40,666 nt of DNA from Clostridia bacterium (GCA_017537405.1 JAFYKU010000056.1:1-40666), one strand, 5' to 3'; positions 8,970 to 16,516 are shown, numbered from the stretch's first letter. The notes: generated by a model not told the origin, from the sequence alone. Program-made: numbers and translations.

Positions 8970-8998
8970 AGCATAAGCTCTTAATTTTCAATTTGCAA
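8970..8998 (-). promoter_or_regulatory. Promoter of DUF6273 paralogue 5
   Basis: Minus-strand -35 TTGCAA, 17-bp spacer, -10 TATGCT, and a leader of about 17 bases carrying AAGGA. This is the only paralogue promoter without the CTTGAA -35 core. Confidence 0.5.
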
Positions 8999-9037
8999 TA
9001 CCCATTCAAAAAAAACTTTTATGAAATATTTTTCTGT

Positions 9038-10168
9038 TTAAATAATTTGATTATGTGTTTGGCTTGTTTGGTTAATTTTTAAACCTTGTCCATGATTAAT
9101 AACAATTCTTAATTTTTTTGGTTGTTGTTTATTTTTGATATCAATATCTCGAATCAATTCTTTTTCTTCTGCAAAAGCTTCGTTAATAAAATTTTGTTGA
9201 CTGAATTGATAATTATTACCCACCGCATAACGCGTGTTGATGTTCTTTTTTAACTGCTTCAAATCATATCCATTGAGGTACGCACGAATCGGACTGTTTT
9301 GCCATAAATGAGCATTGATTTCTTCGTGTGGGAAAAAGGGTATTCCTGCATTAACCACATAACTACAAACCAATTCAATATATTGTGCTGTTCCGTTTCC
9401 GTTTGGATTAATCGATTGCGGTAAATCATCCCAATTTAAAATATCCCATTCTAATGGTTCAACAGTAAACCAATAACTTTCTTTTTGTGTATCAAGATTG
9501 ACACGAACATAACGCGTATTGGTCAAATTTGAAACATATTCAGCATGGCGAATCGGTTTATTATTTTCACCAACAAAACAACCCAGATAAAACTTTCCTG
9601 TGGGAACTAAAAAACCATCATGCCTTAAATTTTCCAATTGCCAAGTATCACTTTCATCTAAAAGAGTTTTTGGATAATCACCCATTAAAAATGATTTAAT
9701 CAAAAAATCATTTTGAATCTTAAACTTTTCTGTATCTTGTTTTGTTTTAAAAAATTTATCTTGCACGGCTAAGAAAGCATCAATATCCATTTTTATTTGT
9801 GGGCAAATACCTTGTCCTAAATCGCGTTGCCATGGTTTTTGTAATTTGAACTCACTTTTCTCTAAATAACTATTGGGCTTACTACAATCTTCTACATTAA
9901 AAGTAAAAACTTTTTTTTCATCTTTTAAATCAACACCAGAACAAGTCCACATGTTCACAATTGAATTAGTATAAACCGTTTTTGTTTGTTGGTTATTTGC
10001 TATCCGAGCATTAATTCTTGCATAACCACTTGTATACCTTTTTTGATAAAAATCAACCTGTTTTAAAATATCTTCACGAGATGGCAGATAAAACATATCG
10101 GTCGTAACAAAGTGTTTATTTGTTGTGTTGTTTAATTTTACAGGAACGATTAATTCAGATATTTGCAT
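9038..10168 (-). CDS. DUF6273-like protein, paralogue 6 (no ATPase)
   Basis: This 376-residue protein begins MQISELIVPVKLNNT, matching the paralogue N-termini. It shows TTDMFYLPSREDI, a region equivalent to GVRPxLxLD (GICPQIKMDIDAFL), FLMGDYPKTLLD, PTGKFYLGCF, YWFTVEPLEWDILNW, GIPFFPH, LWQNSPIRAYLNG and FSQQNFINEAF. It ends with a short basic tail and no ATPase. GAGGT precedes the ATG as a ribosome site. It sits directly downstream of the metallopeptidase/VWA gene, which suggests that both belong to one functional locus although each has its own promoter. Function is unknown. Confidence 0.78.
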   Translation of the reverse strand: MQISELIVPVKLNNTTNKHFVTTDMFYLPSREDILKQVDFYQKRYTSGYARINARIANNQQTKTVYTNSIVNMWTCSGVDLKDEKKVFTFNVEDCSKPNSYLEKSEFKLQKPWQRDLGQGICPQIKMDIDAFLAVQDKFFKTKQDTEKFKIQNDFLIKSFLMGDYPKTLLDESDTWQLENLRHDGFLVPTGKFYLGCFVGENNKPIRHAEYVSNLTNTRYVRVNLDTQKESYWFTVEPLEWDILNWDDLPQSINPNGNGTAQYIELVCSYVVNAGIPFFPHEEINAHLWQNSPIRAYLNGYDLKQLKKNINTRYAVGNNYQFSQQNFINEAFAEEKELIRDIDIKNKQQPKKLRIVINHGQGLKINQTSQTHNQII

Positions 10169-10178
10169 ATTACCTCTT

Positions 10179-10208
10179 ATTATATTATATTCAACCCACT
10201 AAATTCAA
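10179..10208 (-). promoter_or_regulatory. Promoter of DUF6273 paralogue 6
   Basis: Minus-strand -35 TTGAAT in GGTCTTGAAT, 18-bp spacer, -10 TATAAT (a second overlapping TATAAT lies closer to the -35), then about 10 bases with GAGGT before the ATG. Confidence 0.55.
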
Positions 10209-10219
10209 GACCCAAATTT

Positions 10220-11527
10220 TTAACGCGTATAACCAAGGTCATCATTTTGATGTGATTGGCTTTCCTTAAACATTTGACGGATTTCATAAGGATCTACTTT
10301 TAAAACTTTTCCGCAACATGGAGTGAACTCAATATCACGCCAAACCAACCAAAATAAATTTTTAATTCTTCGGTTTTCTTCTTTATCGGTAACAACATCT
10401 AAGCCATCGGTAAAAATAATTTTATAAACATTTTGCATACGGTCTTTTGAAAAATGAGCAAGTGCTTCATCGAAACTGGTTCCGCCACGCCCTACAATTT
10501 GAAATTGGTCAATATCTGACACTTTTTTAATACTTTGAAATCCATAAAATTGGGTATCAAAACAACCAACCTTTAGCTCGGCATTACGCACTAGATTTTT
10601 AATCTCCCTTAAAAAACCACGCAACAAATTATCATCAACAGAGCCACTGGTATCCAACATGACTTCCACCAAAGCTTTGTCTTCACGATATTTATATTCA
10701 ACGCGTGGTTGCCAATCATTGTTGCGGTCAGCTCTGCGGTAAGACCAATAGGCTTGTTCTAATTCCTTAAATTTTCGTCTCAAAACTTTTTGCCAATTTT
10801 CAATCGGCTGCGCTTCACCAACAACTCCTAAATCAGTTTTCATAGCACCTTGATTTTCACCATGCGCCATACCTTTTTCAGCTTTCAAATCTTCCATGAT
10901 TTTTCGCGCCAATTTTTGTTTCAATTTTTCATTAACCTGTGTGAACTGTTTTTCGCGAGCATTGGATGATTCGTCTTTGGTTGTTTGTGTTTGATTATCG
11001 CTTTGTTCTTGTTCCAATCGTTTTAAGGCTGCTTCCCACAATTCATGGTTACCAACAGACATTTCTCCTGTGTTTTGATGCTTATCATGACCAGTGTCAT
11101 TTTGCGACTCTTCTTTGAATTGGTCTTTATGCATTAATATATATTCGTACATTTCTTCCGCTGATTTTCCGCGTGCATTAGGAAGATTAATTCCACCTTG
11201 GGGTAGTGGTAACCCTGCATCGATAATCATTTGATTAATCACAGCATCAGTGGCAATGTTCCAATAATATAAAATACGATTTTTACTACGGACAATATGA
11301 TCAAAAGCCACATGCATCACTTCATGCGCAAATAAAGCTATTTTTTCTTCAAAACTTAACTTCTCTAAAAATGAAGGTGATACCCGTACATTATTACCGT
11401 TCGTATCTGCCGTTTCTGTTTTATCTGTAACTTCAAAAACTAATTTTTGCATTACAGGCCCTAATAGCGGAAATTTACTTAATACGCCATTTTTCACTTC
11501 TTTTAAAGCTTGTACTTGCATCATCAT
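10220..11527 (-). CDS. Predicted metallopeptidase with VWA-like domain (DUF2201 type)
   Basis: The protein has up to 435 residues. The N-terminal half carries FAHEVMHVAFDH (HExxH at residues 68-72, zinc metallopeptidase signature), followed by WNIATDAVIN, typical of the DUF2201 N-terminal domain. A charged Gln/Asn/Glu-rich linker spans about 135-235. The C-terminal domain has VEVMLDTSGSVDD (MIDAS DxSxS at 292-296), GRGGTSFDEAL and IFTDGLDVV, as in VWA folds. Proteins of this type are commonly encoded beside MoxR ATPases, and two lie downstream here. It probably forms the effector or adaptor partner of those ATPases. The gene starts with three tandem ATG codons 4, 7 and 10 bases after a -10 TACACT, with no Shine-Dalgarno sequence, so the second or third ATG may be the real leaderless start. 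Confidence 0.85.
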   Translation of the reverse strand: MMMQVQALKEVKNGVLSKFPLLGPVMQKLVFEVTDKTETADTNGNNVRVSPSFLEKLSFEEKIALFAHEVMHVAFDHIVRSKNRILYYWNIATDAVINQMIIDAGLPLPQGGINLPNARGKSAEEMYEYILMHKDQFKEESQNDTGHDKHQNTGEMSVGNHELWEAALKRLEQEQSDNQTQTTKDESSNAREKQFTQVNEKLKQKLARKIMEDLKAEKGMAHGENQGAMKTDLGVVGEAQPIENWQKVLRRKFKELEQAYWSYRRADRNNDWQPRVEYKYREDKALVEVMLDTSGSVDDNLLRGFLREIKNLVRNAELKVGCFDTQFYGFQSIKKVSDIDQFQIVGRGGTSFDEALAHFSKDRMQNVYKIIFTDGLDVVTDKEENRRIKNLFWLVWRDIEFTPCCGKVLKVDPYEIRQMFKESQSHQNDDLGYTR

Positions 11528-11531
11528 GAGT

Positions 11532-11561
11532 AGTGTACACTAATCAATTCCGCATTGTAAA
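11532..11561 (-). promoter_or_regulatory. Leaderless-type promoter of the VWA metallopeptidase with palindrome
   Basis: Minus-strand -35 TTTACA, 18-bp spacer, -10 TACACT. The -10 is the second half of a perfect 10-bp palindrome AGTGTACACT (11532-11541), a possible small operator. The tandem ATG codons begin four bases downstream. Confidence 0.55.
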
Positions 11562-11570
11562 TACATGACC

Positions 11571-12401
11571 TTATTTTTCGATTGGCATTGCCGCTTTAAT
11601 GCGTAAATATTCTTGCAAAATTTCAGTTATCGTCGCATTGTTATAAACATTGTGTTTGTCTTTAAAAACCAAATCTGTCTGCCATTGCTTTACTGTTTTT
11701 AATCGAATATACGGAAAGAAACGCCACGAAGCACAATAATGACGAATCACCGTATCGCGATTAATTCGGCGTTGGCGATTATAACGCGGATGCAAAATCA
11801 TTTTTTTCACAGCACATTTATTTAACGCTGTTTGGTCAGATAAAAATAAGTTTTTTTCGATACACATCTGACGCGCCTTTTCCATTAAATGTGTGGCGCG
11901 AATTTGTGGCATATTCATCAACAAAACACCCGAGTTGCAATAATTCCAACCAAAAAACCAATGCCCAAAATAATCACGGCAAGCTGCGTATTCATAATCT
12001 TTTAAATCAATCGCAAATAATTCGGTTAACGAACTTAATATTAAAACATCTGTATCTAAATATAAAATCTTGTCGGGAAGATCGGGAATTTCATTTGCGT
12101 AAAGACGCAACATCGCGTAAGGCGTAAATCGCTCACCACAGGTTAAGTCACCGTCTTTGCGGAAATTCTCAGTTAAATCAACTATACGACAAGAACTTTC
12201 TGTGTTAACGGTATGTAAAACATCTTCCAAAACTTTGCGTTGCATTTCACTGACTGGCAAAAATTTCGGATTATCCTCCGTTAAATCCATCGTTAAAATT
12301 ATAATGTTAATTGGTTCTGGATTATATTTCACTAACGAAATTACCGAACTCAACATCCCGTCAAACGCCGCAGCATTACCGGCATACATGATGTGATACA
12401 T
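11571..12401 (-). CDS. Family 8 glycosyltransferase
   Basis: This 276-residue protein begins MYHIMYAGNA, the nucleotide-sugar-binding first strand of GT-A folds. It has ILYLDTDVLIL with the DxD metal-binding motif at 116-118, then YFNSG-like NYCNSGVLLMNM and SDQTALN. This is the GT8 pattern found in LPS or teichoic-acid galactosyl/glucosyltransferases and glycogenin relatives. The C-terminus has HYCASWRFFPY, equivalent to the conserved His near the active site. There is no membrane segment. It lies two bases downstream of the acyltransferase gene, whose 3' end supplies AAAGGAG, so the two form an operon. It probably acts in glycolipid or cell-surface polymer synthesis; donor and acceptor cannot be told. 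Confidence 0.85.
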   Translation of the reverse strand: MYHIMYAGNAAAFDGMLSSVISLVKYNPEPINIIILTMDLTEDNPKFLPVSEMQRKVLEDVLHTVNTESSCRIVDLTENFRKDGDLTCGERFTPYAMLRLYANEIPDLPDKILYLDTDVLILSSLTELFAIDLKDYEYAACRDYFGHWFFGWNYCNSGVLLMNMPQIRATHLMEKARQMCIEKNLFLSDQTALNKCAVKKMILHPRYNRQRRINRDTVIRHYCASWRFFPYIRLKTVKQWQTDLVFKDKHNVYNNATITEILQEYLRIKAAMPIEK

Positions 12402-12403
12402 TT

Positions 12404-13186
12404 TTAATCATTCTCCTTTTTGCGATAAATAATTTTTTGATAATTACTCATTTGGCTTCTAGCTACCATTTGTGCATAAATACGGTCGCGTAAGTCTTGG
12501 ATTTGCGTTTTGTGATCCAATTCGCGATTCGGATAAAAAGGTCCGTCTACATAAGTCACAATTTTAATTTTGTTTTTATGTTTATGATAAGTATTTGTAA
12601 AACAAAACGCTGGCACATTATATTTTACAGGATAACGAAACGAAGTCGCCACAAATGGACGGATACCAGTATAGTATGGCCAGATATGTGCTTCGGGGTA
12701 AATTAAGATTGGTTTTTTATCAGCTACAATATCATCAATCGCTTTGATAAATTTTTTTGTATTTACCATATCGGGTAAAATTGGTAACGCCCCCAAACGC
12801 CTTGCTAACCAACCAATCCCTGGTAAAGTAATATTACTTTCGTTGACAATCACATAACTATCTTTAGGAGCAATAATTTTACACATCGCAGCATCAAAGA
12901 AATTTTGCGTATGATTACCATATATAAAGTAACTAGATTTTTTAACTTGTTTGAAAGCTTTCTTGTTTACAATTTTCCAACGAAAACGAAACTTCGCATG
13001 ACACCAAGCGACAGGGGTACCAATCATACGGCACCAAAAGAAATGATGTAATTTATAAAAAGGATTACGGCGGTAATATGTGTAAGGACGCCCCCAAGAC
13101 TTTGTAGATTTAGTTTCACTGAAATCATCATTTAATTCATCACAATATTCAATTACTTGCGGTTCGTCTTGAATTGATGTTTTCAT
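12404..13186 (-). CDS. PlsC-type 1-acyl-glycerol-phosphate acyltransferase-like protein
   Basis: This 260-residue protein of the lysophospholipid acyltransferase superfamily has YGNHTQNFFDA, standing for the catalytic H-x4-D box but with five residues between His and Asp. It also has GIGWLARRLGALPI and IYPEAHIWPYY, equivalent to the FPEGTRS substrate-binding box. Proteins with NHTQ and YPEAHIWP form a recognisable sub-group in Bacillota, so the extra residue may be normal for this branch. It probably acylates a glycerophospholipid precursor at the membrane; a basic, Tyr-rich N-terminus may help it dock. It is first in a two-gene operon with the GT8 enzyme, which hints at glycolipid synthesis. 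A leaderless-type promoter precedes it. Confidence 0.75.
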   Translation of the reverse strand: MKTSIQDEPQVIEYCDELNDDFSETKSTKSWGRPYTYYRRNPFYKLHHFFWCRMIGTPVAWCHAKFRFRWKIVNKKAFKQVKKSSYFIYGNHTQNFFDAAMCKIIAPKDSYVIVNESNITLPGIGWLARRLGALPILPDMVNTKKFIKAIDDIVADKKPILIYPEAHIWPYYTGIRPFVATSFRYPVKYNVPAFCFTNTYHKHKNKIKIVTYVDGPFYPNRELDHKTQIQDLRDRIYAQMVARSQMSNYQKIIYRKKEND

Positions 13187-13192
13187 GTTTTA

Positions 13193-13221
13193 ATTATATA
13201 ATACCAATCTTTATTTGTAAA
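13193..13221 (-). promoter_or_regulatory. Leaderless-type promoter of acyltransferase operon
   Basis: Minus-strand -35 TTTACA, 17-bp spacer, -10 TATAAT, then six bases to the ATG. No Shine-Dalgarno sequence. Confidence 0.65.
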
Positions 13222-13279
13222 ATTTTTACCCATTAAAAAAACTACAAAAAAAATTGTTGAAAAATTTTGTGTGAACTAC

Positions 13280-13307
13280 TTGATTTTATGTGGCGGTATG
13301 TTAAAAT
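13280..13307 (+). promoter_or_regulatory. Promoter of the CxxC-repeat surface protein
   Basis: Plus-strand -35 TTGATT, 16-bp spacer, -10 TAAAAT, and a leader of about 29 bases with a strong AAGGGGG ribosome site before the ATG at 13337. This gene is clearly not leaderless. Confidence 0.6.
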
Positions 13308-13336
13308 ATAAACAAATAAAAAAGGGGGACAATTAA

Positions 13337-14725
13337 ATGAACACATTTAAAAAAATCGGGCTCTTTTTCTGTATCGGAATCATCGGGGTAGTCTTCGGTG
13401 TTGTAGCAGCGATGCAATGGCACAACCTTGGAGCAGCGGATACTACCGCACATAAGCATCCATTGACCAAAGTTACTGGTCATGCGGCAACCTGCCAAGA
13501 AACAGGTATCAAAGATTACTGGGAATGCCCAGATTGCGCAAAGTATTTTGCGGACGCTGAAGGTTTGGTAGAAATGACATCTACTGAATTAGCAAATTGG
13601 AAAGTGATTAAAAAAGCTCATCACGAAACCAATGAACATCACCATGTAGCAGAAATTAAAGCAAACTGCGCACACGATGGTAATATCGAATATTACACTT
13701 GTATATATTGCGGCGATTATTTCGATGACGCAAATTGCAAAATACCGGTTAGTAACGATTTTATCAAATACAATAAAACTAACAATCATGAAATCATTTT
13801 TGTAAAAGCAACTACTGCAAAATGTAATCAACCAGGTATGGCAGCACACTATGAATGTCAAGTTTGCGGACAAAAATACACAGACAAAAACGGTGAAACA
13901 ACCACTACTGCGGAAGCATTGGTAATTACTGTCGAACACGAATTAATACCAGTAGCAGCAGTTGAAGCAACTTGTACCACAGAAGGAAATATTGCACACC
14001 ATCATTGTACTGAATGTGAACAAAACTTCAAAAATGAACAAGCTTTGAATCCAATTGATGTTACTGTTGGTAAACTTAATCACGAAATTGAATATGTTGA
14101 AGCTACACCTGCAACTTGTGAAACCGCTGGTAACCACGCATATTATCATTGCAGTGAATGTGACGGAAAATTCACAGATGAAGCTTGCACAAAAATAATT
14201 ACCGATTATGTTATCAATGCATTAGGACATAATCATGTAGCAGTTGAAAATAAAACAAAATCAACTAACCGTTACTTATATTTCGAAAACATTTGTAACC
14301 GTGATGGATGTAACCATTTTAATGGTGAATTCAAAAGAACTTTATTTGCTGAAAACAATGTAAATTTAAACAAAAATCTCGAGCTTTTTGTAAGCAATGA
14401 TGAACATATAGAAATAACTATTAAAGACGAAAATAATGAAGAAAAAACAATACTTAAATATTTCGATTTATACAGATTAGATTGGAATAACAGTCAAAAC
14501 AATGGTCAAACCGTTAAAATCAATTTGGTAATTCCAGATATCTACGATAGCGAAAATGCGCAATATAGCTATAATGGTGACATTGTAAAAGGAATTCTTA
14601 CAACATTAGAAATTAATCTTGATGATGTAAAAAAGAATAACGACTTAGAATGGTATTTTGATTGGAACGGTGATGGAATCTTTGAACAAACAATCCGCAT
14701 TCATGTAGAAAACTTTAATGCGTAA
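13337..14725 (+). CDS. Membrane-anchored protein with five CxxC repeats
   Basis: This 462-residue protein has one N-terminal hydrophobic segment (about residues 7-27) acting as signal anchor or signal peptide. Residues about 41-300 hold five imperfect repeats of about 50 residues of the form H-x-L..V-x-A-x-ATC-x3-G-x4-Y-x-C-x2-C-x3-F/Y-D, for example ATCQETGIKDYWECPDC. Each repeat has one upstream Cys, a CxxC pair and several His. A sixth partial unit (NICNRDGCNHF) follows. Similar repeats are common in cell-surface proteins of gut clostridia. The C-terminal 150 residues are acidic and end with DWNGDGIFEQ, a possible Ca-binding loop. No sortase motif or second membrane span is seen. The Cys/His pattern suggests metal-stabilised mini-domains; ligand and function are unknown. 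It is a single gene with its own promoter and terminator. Confidence 0.85.
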   Translation: MNTFKKIGLFFCIGIIGVVFGVVAAMQWHNLGAADTTAHKHPLTKVTGHAATCQETGIKDYWECPDCAKYFADAEGLVEMTSTELANWKVIKKAHHETNEHHHVAEIKANCAHDGNIEYYTCIYCGDYFDDANCKIPVSNDFIKYNKTNNHEIIFVKATTAKCNQPGMAAHYECQVCGQKYTDKNGETTTTAEALVITVEHELIPVAAVEATCTTEGNIAHHHCTECEQNFKNEQALNPIDVTVGKLNHEIEYVEATPATCETAGNHAYYHCSECDGKFTDEACTKIITDYVINALGHNHVAVENKTKSTNRYLYFENICNRDGCNHFNGEFKRTLFAENNVNLNKNLELFVSNDEHIEITIKDENNEEKTILKYFDLYRLDWNNSQNNGQTVKINLVIPDIYDSENAQYSYNGDIVKGILTTLEINLDDVKKNNDLEWYFDWNGDGIFEQTIRIHVENFNA

Positions 14726-14741
14726 TTAATCAATCAAAAAT

Positions 14742-14773
14742 AAAACCCGGGGCAGTGCGTTCCGGGTTTTTTG
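14742..14773 (+). terminator. Terminator of the CxxC-repeat gene
   Basis: The stem AAAACCCGG / CCGGGTTTT has an 11-base loop and is followed by a T run. It lies 16 bases after the stop. Confidence 0.8.
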
Positions 14774-14777
14774 TTAT

Positions 14778-14812
14778 AAAAAAAACGCACCACTCGGGTA
14801 CGCTTTTTTTAA
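14778..14812 (-). terminator. Terminator of pyk (possibly bidirectional)
   Basis: An A8 tract, an imperfect CGCACC / GGTACG stem and a T7 tract read as a hairpin terminator on either strand. It lies just after the pyk stop on the minus strand and closes the convergent gene pair. Confidence 0.6.
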
Positions 14813-14823
14813 TTTCGATTGGC

Positions 14824-15858
14824 TTATTTACCGTATTTTTGGCTCCAAGCTTCGTTTGCAATCTTACGCATATATTGAATGGTTTCAATTGGGAATTCAC
14901 CCATAGCTGTTTCTTCCGAAGTCATAACTGCATCAGTACCATCATATACTGCATTTGCAACATCTGAAGTTTCGGCACGGCTTGGGCGTGGTTTTTGCAT
15001 CATATTCAACATCATTTCGGTTGCAACAACTACAAATTTATTTGCGGCGTTACATTTTTTAATAATGATTTTTTGAACAGTTGGCAATTTTTCTAATGGA
15101 TATTCAACACCCAAGTCACCACGAGCAACCATAATACCGTCTGCTTCAGCAATAATTTCATCTAAATTTTCAACGGCTTGTACACTTTCAATTTTTGCGA
15201 TAATTGGAGTATTACCTGTGATTTTACGCATTTCACGGATATCTTCAGCTTTATTTACAAATGAAGCTGCAATTAAATCAACTTTTTGTTCAACACCAAA
15301 TTTCAAATCTTCAACATCTTCTGGACGCAAGAATTGTAAATGAACATCAACACCAGGAACAGCCATACTTTTTTTGTCAGCCATTTTACCACTGTTTTCA
15401 ATTTTTACAACGATTTCTTTATTTTCAGCTTTAACTTCTTGAACTTTAGAAATAATTAAACCATTACAAATTAAAATGGTATCACCAGTTTTTACATATT
15501 TATATAAATCTGGGTGAGAAATAGCAACACCTTGTTGGTTACCAATACGATCATCTTGATCGCAATACAAAGAGAAAATATCTCCTGGGTTTACCATAAT
15601 ACTTCCGTTTTCAAATGTGCGTAAACGGATATCTGGTCCTTTGGTATCCAACATAATTTTAATGTCTTTACCAAATTTTTCATTAACTTCGCGAATGCGA
15701 GCGAATTTGCGGCCATGTTCTTCGTGGCTGCCATGGCTGAAGTTACAACGGGCAATGTTCATGCCTGCGTCAGCCAAACCTTTGATTTTATCTACTTCTT
15801 CAGTCGCAGGACCGATGGTGCAGATAATTTTGATTTCCTTTTTATTTGTGCTTTCCAT
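14824..15858 (-). CDS. pyk: Pyruvate kinase lacking the C-terminal domain
   Basis: It converts phosphoenolpyruvate and ADP to pyruvate and ATP, the last step of glycolysis. The protein has 344 residues against about 470-590 for the family. The A domain is present (IICTIGPAT, NIARCNFSHG, IIAKIES with the catalytic Lys, MVARGDLGVE, RAETSDVANAVYDGTDAVM). The B domain is inserted at about 70-165 with GVDV near its end. The chain stops soon after MRKIANEAW, so the allosteric C-terminal domain is missing. Two motif positions are unusual: ARC replaces ARL before NFSHG, and SEETA replaces the usual SGETA. Without the C domain, fructose-bisphosphate or AMP control as in Bacillus-type enzymes is unlikely. 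It lies four bases downstream of gmk, with a good promoter inside the gmk 3' end. Confidence 0.95.
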   Translation of the reverse strand: MESTNKKEIKIICTIGPATEEVDKIKGLADAGMNIARCNFSHGSHEEHGRKFARIREVNEKFGKDIKIMLDTKGPDIRLRTFENGSIMVNPGDIFSLYCDQDDRIGNQQGVAISHPDLYKYVKTGDTILICNGLIISKVQEVKAENKEIVVKIENSGKMADKKSMAVPGVDVHLQFLRPEDVEDLKFGVEQKVDLIAASFVNKAEDIREMRKITGNTPIIAKIESVQAVENLDEIIAEADGIMVARGDLGVEYPLEKLPTVQKIIIKKCNAANKFVVVATEMMLNMMQKPRPSRAETSDVANAVYDGTDAVMTSEETAMGEFPIETIQYMRKIANEAWSQKYGK

Positions 15859-15862
15859 AACC

Positions 15863-16417
15863 TTAATTATATATAATTTGAATTATTTTGTCGATTGTTT
15901 TTTCAAGATTATCGTTAATTATTACATAATCAAAGTGTTGTGCTTCTTTCATACATTCATCATAATCTTTCATCCGCGCTTCAATATCCGCCAAAGCATC
16001 ACCACGGCGGTGTAAACGCTGTTCTATTTCATTTTTATCCGCGGTAATAAAAATCGTTGTAACATTCTTAAAACGCGATTTAAGGGCATTTACGCCGATT
16101 AAATTACAATCTTTTAACGGAATCTTGTTTTCTGTAAATAAGTCTTGAATATATTTTTCACTCATACCGCGTTTTTCGCCATGGCGCATGGTGTATTCAA
16201 AAATATCACCGCTGGCCACCATTTGGTCAAATTCTTCGTTACTAACAAAATGGTAAGGATTACCTTGGCTTTCATGCGGACGCATCGCGCGTGTTGCTAC
16301 CGAAATTAATTTGGCAAAACGGTCTGGATATTTTTGGGTTAAAGTTTTAATAATGGTATCTTTACCAGCTCCACTAGGTCCTTCAATAACAACAATTTGT
16401 TGATTAAATTTTTCCAT
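15863..16417 (-). CDS. gmk: Guanylate kinase
   Basis: It phosphorylates GMP to GDP with ATP in purine nucleotide salvage and synthesis. The 184-residue length fits the 180-210 of the family. Seen are the P-loop GPSGAGKDT near residues 12-20, SVATRAMRPHE with the Arg of the GMP-binding site, the NPYHFVSNEEF segment and the lid region GEKRGMSEKYI. The LID Arg residues lie in RLHRRGD. It is followed by pyk, which is very unusual company. It is first in the transcript, with a promoter whose -10 lies five bases before the ATG. Confidence 0.93.
   Translation of the reverse strand: MEKFNQQIVVIEGPSGAGKDTIIKTLTQKYPDRFAKLISVATRAMRPHESQGNPYHFVSNEEFDQMVASGDIFEYTMRHGEKRGMSEKYIQDLFTENKIPLKDCNLIGVNALKSRFKNVTTIFITADKNEIEQRLHRRGDALADIEARMKDYDECMKEAQHFDYVIINDNLEKTIDKIIQIIYN
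15866..15894 (-). promoter_or_regulatory. Leaderless-type promoter of pyk inside gmk
   Basis: Minus-strand -35 TCGACA, 17-bp spacer, -10 TATAAT, seven bases to the pyk ATG. The whole promoter lies in the last codons of gmk, so pyk may be transcribed both alone and with gmk. Confidence 0.6.
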
Positions 16418-16422
16418 AAATT

Positions 16423-16451
16423 ATCTTATTATGGTTTTTGCTTTTCGTCAA
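16423..16451 (-). promoter_or_regulatory. Leaderless-type promoter of gmk
   Basis: Minus-strand -35 TTGACG, 17-bp spacer, -10 TAAGAT, five bases to the ATG. No Shine-Dalgarno sequence. Confidence 0.6.
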
Positions 16452-16483
16452 ACTAACAAGGAACCCACAATTTTATCCCTTTG

Positions 16484-16516
16484 ATAAAAAAAAGTAACCA
16501 TTATCCACGGTTACTT
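16484..16516 (-). terminator. Terminator of the serS-glyS unit
   Basis: Read on the minus strand, GTAACC / GGTTAC stem with a nine-base loop and a run of eight or more T. It lies about 35 bases after the glyS stop. Confidence 0.8.

Noticed and set aside
825..10168. CRISPR or DNA-level tandem repeat
   Set aside because: The similarity is between diverged protein-coding paralogues. There are no short direct repeats with regular spacers.
825..11527. Diversity-generating retroelement or variable-lectin array
   Set aside because: The modules could have a lectin-like fold, but no reverse transcriptase, template/variable repeat pair or adenine-biased variable tail is present in the window.
13301..13498. 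Long open frames antisense to the CxxC-repeat gene and to gyrA, leuS and gyrB
   Set aside because: They have no ribosome site or promoter, show no domain signatures, and lie opposite well-supported genes; they are codon-bias shadows.
16494..16514. TTATCCACG, one base from a consensus DnaA box
   Set aside because: It is the loop of the glyS terminator hairpin, 6.5 kb from dnaA and alone. No cluster surrounds it.
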